This document shows, piece by piece, positions 8,427 to 16,730 of a DNA stretch of 20,207 nucleotides (the first letter of the stretch is position 1; every line of letters begins with the position of its first letter). Position numbers and translations under genes: made by a program. The stretch spans positions 5,765 through 25,971 of the forward strand of contig MGVN01000246.1 in the NCBI GenBank assembly GCA_001800515.1. The letters run 5' to 3'. The notes under the pieces are model-generated. The model saw only the letters and a program-made list of their open reading frames with translations, did not search any database and was not told the DNA's origin. The stretch is from Elusimicrobia bacterium RIFOXYB2_FULL_49_7 (GTDB taxonomy: Bacteria > Fibrobacterota > OXYB2-FULL-49-7).

Positions 8427-10277
8427 ATGAAATTCATATGGGTTTTACTATTGCTGGCAGGCGGTCTTTTCGCCTCTTCCGATGATTCTCTGGCTATTCC
8501 AGACAGTCTGATGATTGAGTCACTGGACTTCAAGGATGCGGACATCCGTGATGTGCTCCGGGGATTGGGTGTCAAGTATTCCATCAATATCTGGATGGCG
8601 CCGGAAGTTCAGGGCCGGATTCCGGTTCATTTTACCAACCTCAAGGTAAAAGACGCTATTTCATTTATTGTTGCAAAATATGGTTTTTCTTGCCGGTCAA
8701 GAAACGGGATTGTTGAGATATACCGTAAGAAAGAGGAAGAGCCAAAACCTGCTGAGGTACAAATCACCTATCAGAACCGGCAATTATCGCTCGATGCTAA
8801 GGAGGTTGATATTGCGGCCGTGGTGCGCAAAATCACTGCCATGACCAATCAGAATATTGTTCTGGCCAAGAATGTCAAAGGGAATATCAGCGGCAATCTC
8901 AAGGACGTTGATTTGAAAAAGGGATTTAAGGCGTTGATGGAATCCAATGGATACGCTGTCCGAGAAGACGATGGCATCTTATACGTCTCGATTTATGGTG
9001 ATGAGACGAGTAAAAACTCCCGACAAGCCAGGAAATTTGCCCTTGAAGTTAAAGACAGTCTGGTCACTTTCGATGTCGTGAATGCACTCGTTTCTGATAT
9101 TATCAACGAAATCGTATCGCAAAGCGGCATCAATCTGGTTTCATATGGACAATTGGAAGGCACCATCACGGCTAAAATTGAGAAGGTGGATATTCAGGAC
9201 GCATTTCAATACTTGCTTCGCAATACGAAATATATCTTCTGGCGGAAAAAGGGAATCTATTTCATCGGCGATAATTCCATGCAGGAAATGACCAACTCCG
9301 AGCTGATTCAGCTTAAGCATTTGAAAGCGGATGAAACCGTTGAGCTTTTGCCAAAGAATATTACTACAAAAGCAACCATCATGGTGATTAAAGAGCACAA
9401 TGCGATCATGATTATGGGTACCTATGATCTAATCAGTTCGGCAAAAGAATTCATTGATTTGATTGATAAGCCGGTCGCCCAAATTCTCATTGAGGCAATG
9501 GTCGTTGATTTCTCAATCACCAAAATGAGGAATCTTGGCGTGAAGCTGTTTTTAAGCCAGTCTTCGGTCAATGGGACAGGTTCCATATATCCAAAGACCA
9601 ATCTGGACATATCGAAAAGTGACATTTCCAACAACCTGAATAATTGGTTCGGCATAAAGGAAGTGACTAAATTGCCGGACAAGTTTCGGACTCAGATAGA
9701 GGCGCTTGAACATGATGGTGTTGCGGATATTGCGTCAACTCCGCAAATCGCCACATTGAACGGCAATACGGCCTCGATTGTCATCAGTAAGACATTTTAT
9801 TATATGATTGAAAATGCCAGCATTGTGACTGGCACCGGAAGTATTGGGCAGACGCAGACCAAGGAAATACGATCTATTGATACGAAGATATCCCTTTCCG
9901 TGACTCCCTGGGTAACTTCATCCAATGAGGTTACGGTTGAAATTAAACCAGTGTTTCAAATACCTGGGGTGCAGCCCAACATGAGCATGCCGCCTAATGT
10001 TGATACCCGTGAGTTGATTTCCACCATTCGTTTAAAGGATGGTGAAACCTATGTTTTAGGGGGATTGGTTCAGGATGTCGACAAGGAAGAGATTGATAAG
10101 GTGCCCTTTCTGGGGAATATCCCCTTGCTTGGAATGCTTTTCAGAACAAAGAATGTCACAAAGGAAAAGACCCAGCTGATGATATTCTTAACACCCCATA
10201 TTTACTACGGCAGCGAGGCCGCTGTAGATAAGAAGAAATATATGGAAGGACGAGATAGTCGAAAATGGTGGGAATAA
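8427..10277 (+). CDS. Secretin, outer-membrane channel (PilQ/GspD family)
   Basis: 616 residues; start ATG 8427 has GGGGG at 8417-8421. A signal peptide (MKFIWVLLLLAGGLFAS) is followed by a secretin/TonB N-terminal (N0/STN-like) domain at about 30-100 ('LDFKDADIRDVLRGLG'). Two further KH-like repeats lie at about 115-185 and 215-275, and a NolW-like domain at 283-345 ('IQLKHLKADETVELL'). The conserved secretin beta-barrel closes with 'TYVLGGLVQD', 'VPFLGNIPLLGMLFR' near 560-573 and 'LMIFLTPHI'. Secretins form 12-15-mer gated pores for a pilus or secreted proteins. There is no obvious AMIN domain, so the layout lies between PilQ and GspD. It follows the ATPase by 33 nt and its last codons overlap the next gene by 13 nt. 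Confidence 0.95.
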   Translation: MKFIWVLLLLAGGLFASSDDSLAIPDSLMIESLDFKDADIRDVLRGLGVKYSINIWMAPEVQGRIPVHFTNLKVKDAISFIVAKYGFSCRSRNGIVEIYRKKEEEPKPAEVQITYQNRQLSLDAKEVDIAAVVRKITAMTNQNIVLAKNVKGNISGNLKDVDLKKGFKALMESNGYAVREDDGILYVSIYGDETSKNSRQARKFALEVKDSLVTFDVVNALVSDIINEIVSQSGINLVSYGQLEGTITAKIEKVDIQDAFQYLLRNTKYIFWRKKGIYFIGDNSMQEMTNSELIQLKHLKADETVELLPKNITTKATIMVIKEHNAIMIMGTYDLISSAKEFIDLIDKPVAQILIEAMVVDFSITKMRNLGVKLFLSQSSVNGTGSIYPKTNLDISKSDISNNLNNWFGIKEVTKLPDKFRTQIEALEHDGVADIASTPQIATLNGNTASIVISKTFYYMIENASIVTGTGSIGQTQTKEIRSIDTKISLSVTPWVTSSNEVTVEIKPVFQIPGVQPNMSMPPNVDTRELISTIRLKDGETYVLGGLVQDVDKEEIDKVPFLGNIPLLGMLFRTKNVTKEKTQLMIFLTPHIYYGSEAAVDKKKYMEGRDSRKWWE

Positions 10278-11653
10278 ATGGTTTGTTAGAAAAATTATTG
10301 TCGACATGGATTATTCCCGAAGATGAGGCCATCGGCATTGCGGAATGTGATACGGAGCTGCGTGGATTTACGCTTCATACCGCATCCAGTGGCCAATATC
10401 GATCAGAAACATATCGGCAGCCACTTCATCATTCCTTAAAAGACGCATTAGTTGATTTGGCGCGAAGTCAGAAGCTGACGGGTCGTGTCATTCATTTTGG
10501 TATCAATCCTCGCTGGTGTTTTATTCGTATCTGTCACGATATTGATGTCGTTAAAGAAATTGGCGACGGCAATCTTAGCCATGTTCTGCCTTATGGTATT
10601 TCTGCGGAAGAGGTGCATTACGATGTGCTTAAGCTGAATAATGCATCATTAATCATTACCATAATCCATAAAAAGCATCTTGCTCAAGTCAAAGAGGCGT
10701 GCAGTCATGCCGGGTTTCGATTAAGATCGATTGGCGTTGCACCATTGGCCTTGTCTGAAATGAATGTCGGGAATAAACAATGTCAATTATATCTCTGGAT
10801 CGATATTCATTCTACCACCTGTCTGTTAATGCAGGAAGGTATTGTGCAACATGTCGAGACTTTCGATCTTGGCAAGGGTCATTATGAAAAAGAGGGTGAA
10901 AATTATATTCGATCCATTGAGCAGATCGTTACTGGATTTAATTTGAGTAGTGTACAGGAAAAGGTGATTCGGATTTTCGGTTTATCCTCCTATAGAGATA
11001 TATTGGAAAAATTGCCCGACTGGAAGGAAGCGTTTTCGGAACCGTTTGTAAAAACAGATGACGATTATTTCTGTTCATACGCATTGGCCTTGCAGTCTAC
11101 CGGAGAGCTGCTGCCAAGAATCGATCTACTTGATACCTTACCGCTGAAAATTATCAATGAGGAAACCCGTAAGAATAAGAATAAAAAGATGATTCAGCGG
11201 TTGTTTTATCTGAATGCGTTTCTGACTATATTCGGTTTTTTTGTTTTATCGGGTTATATTGGTTTTTCAATTGCCGGCTCTCATTATGTGAAGGTAAACA
11301 ACGCCGTTATTCAATCTCTTGATAAGCAGGAGGCGCAAGACCGTATTCAAGAGCAAAGACTGAAAGAGAATGAAAAACTGTTAAAAATGCGCAGCCGTGC
11401 TTATCAGGATCTGGTTTATATCTCCTGTAGTGTTCCGGACGGGGTTGTATTGAACAAATTGGTCGTCAACAAGGCGGGAAGACAAGATTCATTCATTGCT
11501 TTGGATGGGTCTGCAATAAGCCAAATAGCCGTTCAAAATAGTATCGATCAATTAGCCAGGAACAACAGAGCTCACAAGCAGGTCAAACTGTTAGGTCTTG
11601 AGCGGACAGAGACTCCTTTACTTCCAATTCGGTATCAAATTGAAATTCAATAA
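10265..11653 (+). CDS. PilM-PilN fusion / GspL-like inner-membrane assembly protein
   Basis: 462 residues from ATG 10265, overlapping the secretin gene by 13 nt. The start is not certain; a TTG at 10283 with GGTGGG about 10 nt before it is an alternative. Residues 1-~280 look like the divergent actin-fold cytoplasmic domain of PilM/GspL ('EAIGIAECDTELRGF', 'YLWIDIHSTTCLLM'). 'PRIDLLDTLP' near 285 resembles the PilN N-terminal motif that binds PilM. A single membrane helix lies at about 315-337, then a charged coiled coil (to ~385) and a ferredoxin-like periplasmic domain ('VPDGVVLNKLVV' to 'YQIEIQ'). The combination matches GspL of type II systems, or a natural fusion of PilM and PilN. It should link the ATPase to the periplasmic alignment complex formed with the next two genes. 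Sequence divergence is high, so family assignment rests on order and layout. Confidence 0.8.
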   Translation: MVGINGLLEKLLSTWIIPEDEAIGIAECDTELRGFTLHTASSGQYRSETYRQPLHHSLKDALVDLARSQKLTGRVIHFGINPRWCFIRICHDIDVVKEIGDGNLSHVLPYGISAEEVHYDVLKLNNASLIITIIHKKHLAQVKEACSHAGFRLRSIGVAPLALSEMNVGNKQCQLYLWIDIHSTTCLLMQEGIVQHVETFDLGKGHYEKEGENYIRSIEQIVTGFNLSSVQEKVIRIFGLSSYRDILEKLPDWKEAFSEPFVKTDDDYFCSYALALQSTGELLPRIDLLDTLPLKIINEETRKNKNKKMIQRLFYLNAFLTIFGFFVLSGYIGFSIAGSHYVKVNNAVIQSLDKQEAQDRIQEQRLKENEKLLKMRSRAYQDLVYISCSVPDGVVLNKLVVNKAGRQDSFIALDGSAISQIAVQNSIDQLARNNRAHKQVKLLGLERTETPLLPIRYQIEIQ

Positions 11654-12152
11654 ACAGCACTCCATTATTCTTGTTCTGCTTTTCTCGACAATGTTGCTAT
11701 TAGCCGCAATTTTGCAGCTATCCTTTATGTTGCATGAAAAGCGGTCAGGGATTCGGCAAATGAAAAGCAAGGTGACCGAATTTCAATGTAAGCTGCAGGC
11801 AAAGGATTTGAGGCCGTTGGCTAATAGGGATAGCATTCCTGCTGAACGGTTGGAGACGATTAAAGGCCGATTCCTCCAATTCGTTGAAAACGCTGCAAAA
11901 CGAAATAGTGTCGAAATCATGACGTTAAAGTCCGGCACTCCTGAAAATATAAGCAGACAACTTCATTTGCCCTATCTTTTTACGCTTAACGGTTCGTTTT
12001 TTAATATTACAATATTTTTAAAAGAGATTGAAAACGGAATCGTTATTGTGCATGTCAATAGGATTGAGGTGGTCCCCAGGAATGATGGTAAGCAGGTTAA
12101 GTGTGATTTGTTATTAACGGTCATTATTGCGAATGAAAAAGATATTTACTAA
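11640..12152 (+). CDS. PilO/GspM-like inner-membrane alignment protein
   Basis: About 170 residues if translation begins at TTG 11640, which overlaps the previous stop by 14 nt and gives 'MKFNKQHSIILVLLFS', a normal short cytoplasmic tail. The frame stays open up to 11598; ATG 11691 is possible but would cut the membrane helix. A single N-terminal membrane segment (residues ~8-30) is followed by a short coiled coil (~33-55) and a ferredoxin-like domain ending 'GSFFNITIFLKEIENGIVIVHVNRIEV', of which the Fxx-IxxFL-xxIE pattern is typical of PilO. PilO/GspM pairs with PilN/GspL in the periplasm, and the gene order L-M-C here agrees. No clear ribosome site is seen; reinitiation after the upstream stop is likely. 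Confidence 0.75.
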   Translation: MKFNKQHSIILVLLFSTMLLLAAILQLSFMLHEKRSGIRQMKSKVTEFQCKLQAKDLRPLANRDSIPAERLETIKGRFLQFVENAAKRNSVEIMTLKSGTPENISRQLHLPYLFTLNGSFFNITIFLKEIENGIVIVHVNRIEVVPRNDGKQVKCDLLLTVIIANEKDIY

Positions 12153-12621
12153 TAGTGCACTTGGATTGCTGCTGGCAATAATTATTGGATATAATATCAA
12201 TAATTATTATTCTGGCGGTATGATTGATCTCGGAAATAGTTCGAAACTGCCCATGTCAACAGGCGCAACCACTGGACATGTGGACGATCGTGATTTTGAT
12301 ATAGCTCAAATGAAAAAAGACCCATTTTATCCTTTAAAGACAGAAATCGTTACGCCAAAGGTGCAAAAGACGGTGAAGGCTGGTGAAGGTGCGAGTCAGC
12401 CAGTAAATGATAATCGCTATCAATTAGAAGGGATATTCTGGGGGAAAAAAGATCCGGCTGCCATGCTCAAAGATAGTCAGACCAATGAAACGATAATGGT
12501 TAAGCAGGGACAAGTAATCGGCAGCTTTGTCGTTCGAAATATCAGTAAGGAATCCGTTACACTGTCTCAAGGGGTAAAGAAAATAGTGCTGTCTACCCGA
12601 AATGAGGAGCTTTTGAAATGA
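12133..12621 (+). CDS. PilP/GspC-like pilot/alignment protein
   Basis: 162 residues from ATG 12133, overlapping the previous gene by 20 nt; a TTG at 12127 is an alternative. Residues 5-22 form one membrane helix with no lipobox, so it resembles GspC more than the lipoprotein PilP. After a linker with a 'DPFYPL' segment, residues ~95-160 form a small beta domain ('YQLEGIFWGKKDPAAML', 'VKQGQVIGSFVV', 'ESVTLSQG.KKIVLS'), the homology region that contacts the secretin N0 domain in both GspC and PilP. The role is to connect the inner-membrane assembly complex to the secretin encoded upstream. The stop overlaps the start of the pilin gene (ATGA). Confidence 0.8.
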   Translation: MKKIFTNSALGLLLAIIIGYNINNYYSGGMIDLGNSSKLPMSTGATTGHVDDRDFDIAQMKKDPFYPLKTEIVTPKVQKTVKAGEGASQPVNDNRYQLEGIFWGKKDPAAMLKDSQTNETIMVKQGQVIGSFVVRNISKESVTLSQGVKKIVLSTRNEELLK

Positions 12622-13037
12622 AAAATAAATTGATTCGCAATCAGAAGGGTTTTACTATCACGGAAATGCTTGTCGTGCTGGTGATTATCGGCATTCTTTC
12701 CACCTGGAGCATTCCAAAATATATGCAGGTACTGGCAAAAGCAAAAATGACCGAATGCAAAATAAACCTGGAGCATATTGCCAGCCTGGAAGAGGTCTAT
12801 TATCAGGAAAGGCAGTGTTATGCAAAGACAGCCGATGAAGTGGGTTATGACATGCCTTCTTCCAAATACTTCAATTATCTGTTTACGGCTGATTCAAACA
12901 GTTTCACTATCGAGGCGGTTGTAAAAGTGACGGTAAAGGGGCCGGGCGGCAAGGACTTGAAGGGTATGCGTGTGAGTGTTGATGAGGCTGGCAAGCGTGC
13001 TGGAGATGAGGCGTTAAGGCAACTGGTTGGGTGGTAA
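12618..13037 (+). CDS. Type IV pilin / major pseudopilin (GspG/PilA-like)
   Basis: 139 residues. The prepilin leader is MKNKLIRNQKG, cut after G11, with mature 'FTITEMLVVLVIIGILS' bearing the conserved Glu at mature position 5. The hydrophobic N-terminal helix continues into 'IPKYMQVLAKAKMTECKINLEHIA', the usual alpha-1, followed by a short beta domain. It is the only pilin on the plus strand and sits between the alignment genes and the platform gene, so it is the best candidate for the main fibre subunit. The length fits GspG/short PilA. GAGGAG at 12603-12608 precedes the ATG, which overlaps the previous stop. The leader must be processed by a prepilin peptidase, not found in this window. 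Only two cysteines (in the TECKINL and RQCYAK segments) are seen, so the C-terminal disulfide loop of classical PilA is absent. Confidence 0.9.
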   Translation: MKNKLIRNQKGFTITEMLVVLVIIGILSTWSIPKYMQVLAKAKMTECKINLEHIASLEEVYYQERQCYAKTADEVGYDMPSSKYFNYLFTADSNSFTIEAVVKVTVKGPGGKDLKGMRVSVDEAGKRAGDEALRQLVGW

Positions 13038-13040
13038 GAA

Positions 13041-14174
13041 ATGGCCAGGTATACAGTCAAGGGCAGTAATGATGTTCTACGGCAGCGTCCTGACAAAATG
13101 TCGTTGTTACAGCGACTGTTTCGCGGTTTTAGCCTAGATGTTTTCGGTCGTTTGGATCTGCCTGTTTTTCTAAGACAACTCGAAACATTGATCAAGGCCA
13201 GAATAGCGTTGCCTCAAGCCTTGGAAATTATTGCAAAAAGCTCGCAAAGCGTGTCCGCTAAGAAAACGATTAACGAGATTTCAAAGCGAATCTCTGAAGG
13301 ATATCCTTTGTCCGAAGCTTTTTCAAGAGCGCAAGGCAATATTCCGGCCATTGTCAGCAATATGGTTCATGTTGGAGAGAAGACGGGGAAGTTGGATGAG
13401 ATTCTGGGGGTGCTGGCCGATTTCTATGAGAAGACAGTTAAGCTCAGGAATAAAGTAATTACTTCTTTATTTTATCCTGGGATTGTGCTTTTTGTCGCTT
13501 TTGTTGCAATCACCACTGTTCTTATGATTGTCGTGCCGATTTACAAGGAGATGTTTCAGGAATTTGAAAAGGCTCTCCCTCTTCCGACACAAATCATCAT
13601 CATGACCAGTGCCGCAATAAGGCATTCATTGCCTTTTCTATTTGCAGGATTTGCTTTAGGGCTAATTTTACTGTCAAAACAGAATTGCAGGGCGTCCGTC
13701 GGTCGTTTCATTCAGGAAGCTTGTTTAAGGGCCCCTCTAATCAAAAATATTTATACAAAATTATTGTCTTTAATTTTCATCAAGACCTTAGAATTATGTC
13801 TACGCGGAGGCTTGAATATCATTGAATCGCTTGAGATTGCCTGCCAATCCATTCCGAATAATAAAATCAGGATTCTGCTAAAGGATAGATTGAAGAATGT
13901 CTCTTCCGGTGGGCAGATTTATGATAAACTGGAAGGTTTTCAAATCATTCAGGATTATGTGCTTCAGATGATTAAAGTTGGGGAGTTGACGGGAAATCTG
14001 GAGACAATGCTTGGAAAGGCCGCTGATTATATGGAAAACGACTTGTCAAACATCCTTGAAAGGGCAACATCCATCATCGAACCGGTTTTAATTCTCTCCC
14101 TTGGGGTTATATTGGGTGGAATTATTCTGTCGCTTTATATGCCCATGTTCGATATTATTAATGTGGTGAAATAA
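13041..14174 (+). CDS. pilC: Type IV pilus/type II secretion platform protein (PilC/GspF family)
   Basis: 377 residues, beginning 3 nt after the pilin stop. Two GspF domains are visible: the first at about 38-165 ('FLRQLETLIKARIALPQALEIIA', 'GEKTGKLDEILGVLADFYEK') and the second at about 240-365 ('FIKTLELCLRGGLNIIESL', 'KVGELTGNLETMLGKAADYME'). Membrane helices lie near 145-170, 190-212 and 345-370. The protein is the inner-membrane rotor on which the ATPase acts to extrude pilins. It is slightly shorter than the ~400 residues usual for PilC. It ends the plus-strand run; its last 17 nt overlap the end of the convergent minor-pilin gene, leaving no room for a separate terminator. Confidence 0.95.
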   Translation: MARYTVKGSNDVLRQRPDKMSLLQRLFRGFSLDVFGRLDLPVFLRQLETLIKARIALPQALEIIAKSSQSVSAKKTINEISKRISEGYPLSEAFSRAQGNIPAIVSNMVHVGEKTGKLDEILGVLADFYEKTVKLRNKVITSLFYPGIVLFVAFVAITTVLMIVVPIYKEMFQEFEKALPLPTQIIIMTSAAIRHSLPFLFAGFALGLILLSKQNCRASVGRFIQEACLRAPLIKNIYTKLLSLIFIKTLELCLRGGLNIIESLEIACQSIPNNKIRILLKDRLKNVSSGGQIYDKLEGFQIIQDYVLQMIKVGELTGNLETMLGKAADYMENDLSNILERATSIIEPVLILSLGVILGGIILSLYMPMFDIINVVK

Positions 14175-14631
14175 CCTGCTGGAAGATTCTTCGTTTAATT
14201 TGAAGGCTAAAAGAATCCGACTTTGTTTTGAAGTTAAAATCGGCGATGATAATTGAAGTTACCGTATTGCTGTCGTTTCCGCCGTCTTTTAAGGAAAAGG
14301 TGAATTTATTGCACGACAAGTTCTTCATTAAGCTGGTTGAATCATAATAAAGTGAATCATTTTTTATTTGAATGGAATGCTTTTCACGGCTATTGTCGAA
14401 AATAGTAACCTCATTATTTTTTCCAATCTCAATATGTGTGACGGACGCAAAAAGGCGATTTAGCCGATCGTACGCACCCTGATAGCGTAGCGTGTGCATT
14501 TCTTTTGAGAACCATTTTATTTGGTTCTTCTGCATATTGACAAACACCGCCGAAATGAATAGCGCAACGATAGAAGAAAGCATCACGACAACCAATAGCT
14601 CTGGGATGGTATAGCCTTTATTATTCTGCAT
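14158..14631 (-). CDS. Minor pseudopilin (GspJ/PilW-like)
   Basis: 157 residues with the short prepilin leader MQNNKG, cut before 'YTIPELLVVVMLSSIVALF'; Glu is at mature position 5. Large minor pilins with a short leader and a beta-rich body ('IEIGKNNEVTIFDNS', 'SIQIKNDSLYYDS') match GspJ/PilW. Such proteins prime the fibre tip. It is the last gene of the minus-strand trio and overlaps the preceding gene by 11 nt, so the three are translated together. No strong ribosome site is visible. Precise assignment (J or W) cannot be made by eye. Confidence 0.8.
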   Translation of the reverse strand: MQNNKGYTIPELLVVVMLSSIVALFISAVFVNMQKNQIKWFSKEMHTLRYQGAYDRLNRLFASVTHIEIGKNNEVTIFDNSREKHSIQIKNDSLYYDSTSLMKNLSCNKFTFSLKDGGNDSNTVTSIIIADFNFKTKSDSFSLQIKRRIFQQVISPH

Positions 14632-14962
14632 ATTTCAGGAAATAGATCTCAGCGTAACAGGTTTTGTTTCTGATGATCGAGGCTTTTATCTTTTTTATCG
14701 AACTGTCCGGGGTTGCCGTAGCGTTAAAAAGGAGCTCCCACCGAATATTATTTAAATAGACATACTTGCTTGAATCGCTCTCGCTTTTTGAAGAAAGATA
14801 CTCCTCAATCTCATTATTTAAGATTCGTACTGCGATTCGTTTGTCATCCTTATCTTGCCAGATATAGGTCTTATGGAGTGAATGGACTGTTGGAATGAGC
14901 ACTACTGTAACAAGTACAATAACAACCAACAATTCTGTTAAAGTGGCACCTTTATTATTCAT
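14621..14962 (-). CDS. Minor pseudopilin (GspI/PilV-like)
   Basis: 113 residues from ATG 14962, whose first bases overlap the previous stop (ATGA). A TTG three codons earlier is less likely, as it lies inside the previous gene. The leader MNNKG is cut before 'ATLTELLVVIVLVTVVLIPTVHSLHKTY', with Glu at mature position 5. The rest is a short beta domain with the 'IRWELLFNATATPDSSIKKIKASI' stretch common in GspI/PilV ('w.....' followed by a strand). It should partner the neighbouring GspJ-like and PilX-like proteins in the tip complex. It overlaps the next gene by 11 nt. Confidence 0.8.
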   Translation of the reverse strand: MNNKGATLTELLVVIVLVTVVLIPTVHSLHKTYIWQDKDDKRIAVRILNNEIEEYLSSKSESDSSKYVYLNNIRWELLFNATATPDSSIKKIKASIIRNKTCYAEIYFLKYAE

Positions 14963-16359
14963 TTTTGCCAAAGCTTATTTCGACAGATTTCCTGCATTCT
15001 AAAAGAACCGCTAAAAAGATGGGGGAAAACGAATTGGTTCGGAAGAGATTTTCTATCGACAGTGGTATTTTCAAGCCAGTCATAATATCGTTTATTGTCA
15101 TGTTCTCCTGTTAGGCCATTTGCAACAACGAGTCCAACGATCGAGCCGTTTAGCATGACATTGGCATTGGAAAAGAGGGTGCCGGTCAATTGGCATCCTG
15201 GCGCCATCTTAAAGAGGAGGGGCGGGATGCTGTCGTTCTGAGCATTGGTCGATATTGATGCAATTGAGCCGGAATATCGGACAGAGTCCATTAATTCGAT
15301 CCGGCGTTCATCTTTCAGCGAAAGTCGCTTGAAAACGCTCAATATCGAACTGGGATACTCGACAACCGATCTGTCTTTTATCTTCACGCTTCCTTGGGTC
15401 AGTATTTGGCCCTGGAAATGAACATCATCTTTAATAAGAATGTTTCCCCGGCTAAAGATAAATACATTCTGTATATTGGCATTTTCTGAGATAGTCACAT
15501 TCCGTCCCACAATAAAAATACCCCCATTAATACCGGTGCTACCTCGAATATCCAAATCCCGTTCTACCATGACTATCGATAAGGCTTGAATAATGGGGCT
15601 ATGTATGAAGAATTCCATTGAGCCTTCAATATATATCTTTTCATACTTGCTGTTGAAAATATCATCAGATGGGGATATTGCAACATAAGAGGCCTGTACC
15701 AGCTTATCGGGTCTTATTTGCCCTGTAAAATAGCGGTAGTATTGATTGCATAAATCGACGGCGTCCTTAACCGGAAAAGAAAAAGACGCAGTCGTATCAA
15801 GTTCCTTTTTTTGGCCTTCCAGGGAGGGGCCGTTGCAACTGTCGCCGGAATGGTCATTGTTCAATCTCACGATACCATTGGGAAGCGAAATATCGCCAAT
15901 GACTTTTGAGCAGCCTGTTAAAACAAGATTCGCCGACTTTCCGGTCAGCACGATGGCATTGCCCGGCCAAAAGGCGTCTTTTATCCCCCAGAGCGAGATT
16001 AGTTTAACCTTTTGCCCATTCGCGTTCCCGGAAGAAAATGCAGTAATATACCCAAGGCTCTGGCAAAGCTGGGAAGTATAATCAACATGGGTTTCAAGAT
16101 GTCCTTCGACCCCTTTCAGTAAATTGAATTTCGTTAAGCTATCGCCATGAAGTAGAGCCGATTTAATAATCTCAAAACCGGATTCAGCGGCATAAATGGC
16201 TTTCAATCGATTATAGCTTTTCATTTCTGAGCGCTTCCCAGAAAGAATGGTATTAACAATAAGGGAAATTGCAATCAGAATGATAAGCAGCAGAACTAAA
16301 GAGGAGGCCAAAATATGCCCTTTTTTTGAAAAAATTATGTGGGAGGAAAGTGGGTTCAT
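14959..16359 (-). CDS. PilX/GspK-like minor pilin with a long beta-solenoid-like passenger
   Basis: I start at ATG 16359 (466 residues); the frame is open 25 codons further to a TTG, but that stretch has no family features. No Shine-Dalgarno is visible before 16359. 'KKGHILASSLVLLLIILIAISLI' followed by 'RLKAIYAAESGFEIIKSAL' is the PilX N-terminal signature (hydrophobic helix, then AAE-G). The body from ~110 to ~440 is unlike GspK. It has runs of short hydrophobic strands separated by turns: 'INGGIFIVGRNVTISENANI', 'NVFIFSRGNILIKDDVHF', 'QGQILTQGSVKIKDRSVV' and later 'LTGTLFSNANVMLNGSIVGL'. This looks like a solenoid, as in bactofilin-like or adhesive domains. Cysteines occur at several places. 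It is the first gene of the minus-strand trio; by analogy it would sit at the fibre tip. Passenger function unknown. Confidence 0.75.
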   Translation of the reverse strand: MNPLSSHIIFSKKGHILASSLVLLLIILIAISLIVNTILSGKRSEMKSYNRLKAIYAAESGFEIIKSALLHGDSLTKFNLLKGVEGHLETHVDYTSQLCQSLGYITAFSSGNANGQKVKLISLWGIKDAFWPGNAIVLTGKSANLVLTGCSKVIGDISLPNGIVRLNNDHSGDSCNGPSLEGQKKELDTTASFSFPVKDAVDLCNQYYRYFTGQIRPDKLVQASYVAISPSDDIFNSKYEKIYIEGSMEFFIHSPIIQALSIVMVERDLDIRGSTGINGGIFIVGRNVTISENANIQNVFIFSRGNILIKDDVHFQGQILTQGSVKIKDRSVVEYPSSILSVFKRLSLKDERRIELMDSVRYSGSIASISTNAQNDSIPPLLFKMAPGCQLTGTLFSNANVMLNGSIVGLVVANGLTGEHDNKRYYDWLENTTVDRKSLPNQFVFPHLFSGSFRMQEICRNKLWQK

Positions 16360-16730
16360 GGGTGGAGAGTGGAGGTATCTTTGGTGTGGGAAAAAAAAAT
16401 AGAGGGGTATGCCATTTTCGGAGAGAAAATACAATAATCGAAGGTGGGATTGGAATGATCAATTACCAGTCAAATTGCTTTGCTTTTCGTAAATTGAGAA
16501 AGCGATTTTATTGTTGGATGAGGGGTACGACCAATCTCTCCCAAATCCTGGAATTTGAAATCATCTGAATTTCCCGCCGGGAAATTAAATCCACTCTAAT
16601 CAGTATTTAGAACTAAAGAAGTTTTGGACAAACGATGAAATGGGTTTCGCGCTAACAAATCGCTAAACTATTCTTCGACAATTTAGCTTGGGAAAGCCCG
16701 TATTTATTACAGGCCTTTCAAGATGGTGTT
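16360..16730. other. Intergenic region upstream of the minus-strand minor-pilin operon and of the recombinase remnant
   Basis: About 370 nt with no convincing intact gene. It must hold the promoter of the minus-strand operon, but I find no good -35/-10 pair by eye. It contains the palindrome at 16568-16586. From 16656 to 16730 the recombinase frame stays open and reads like protein ('KLFFDNLAWESPYLLQAF'), after a TAA at 16653 that is itself in frame with ATG 16635. This suggests a decayed 5' part of the recombinase gene. Confidence 0.5.
16568..16586. promoter_or_regulatory. Perfect 9-bp inverted repeat with one central base, possible operator
   Basis: AATTTCCCG, C, CGGGAAATT: 19 bp, fully symmetrical apart from the centre. 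It lies 209 nt before the PilX-like start and about 145 nt before the recombinase start. It has no T-tract, so it is more like a protein-binding palindrome than a terminator. The protein is unknown. Confidence 0.45.

Noticed and set aside
16326..16568. 80-codon plus-strand open frame
   Set aside because: It lies partly across the start of the PilX-like gene and reads as basic, low-complexity sequence with no family match or ribosome site.
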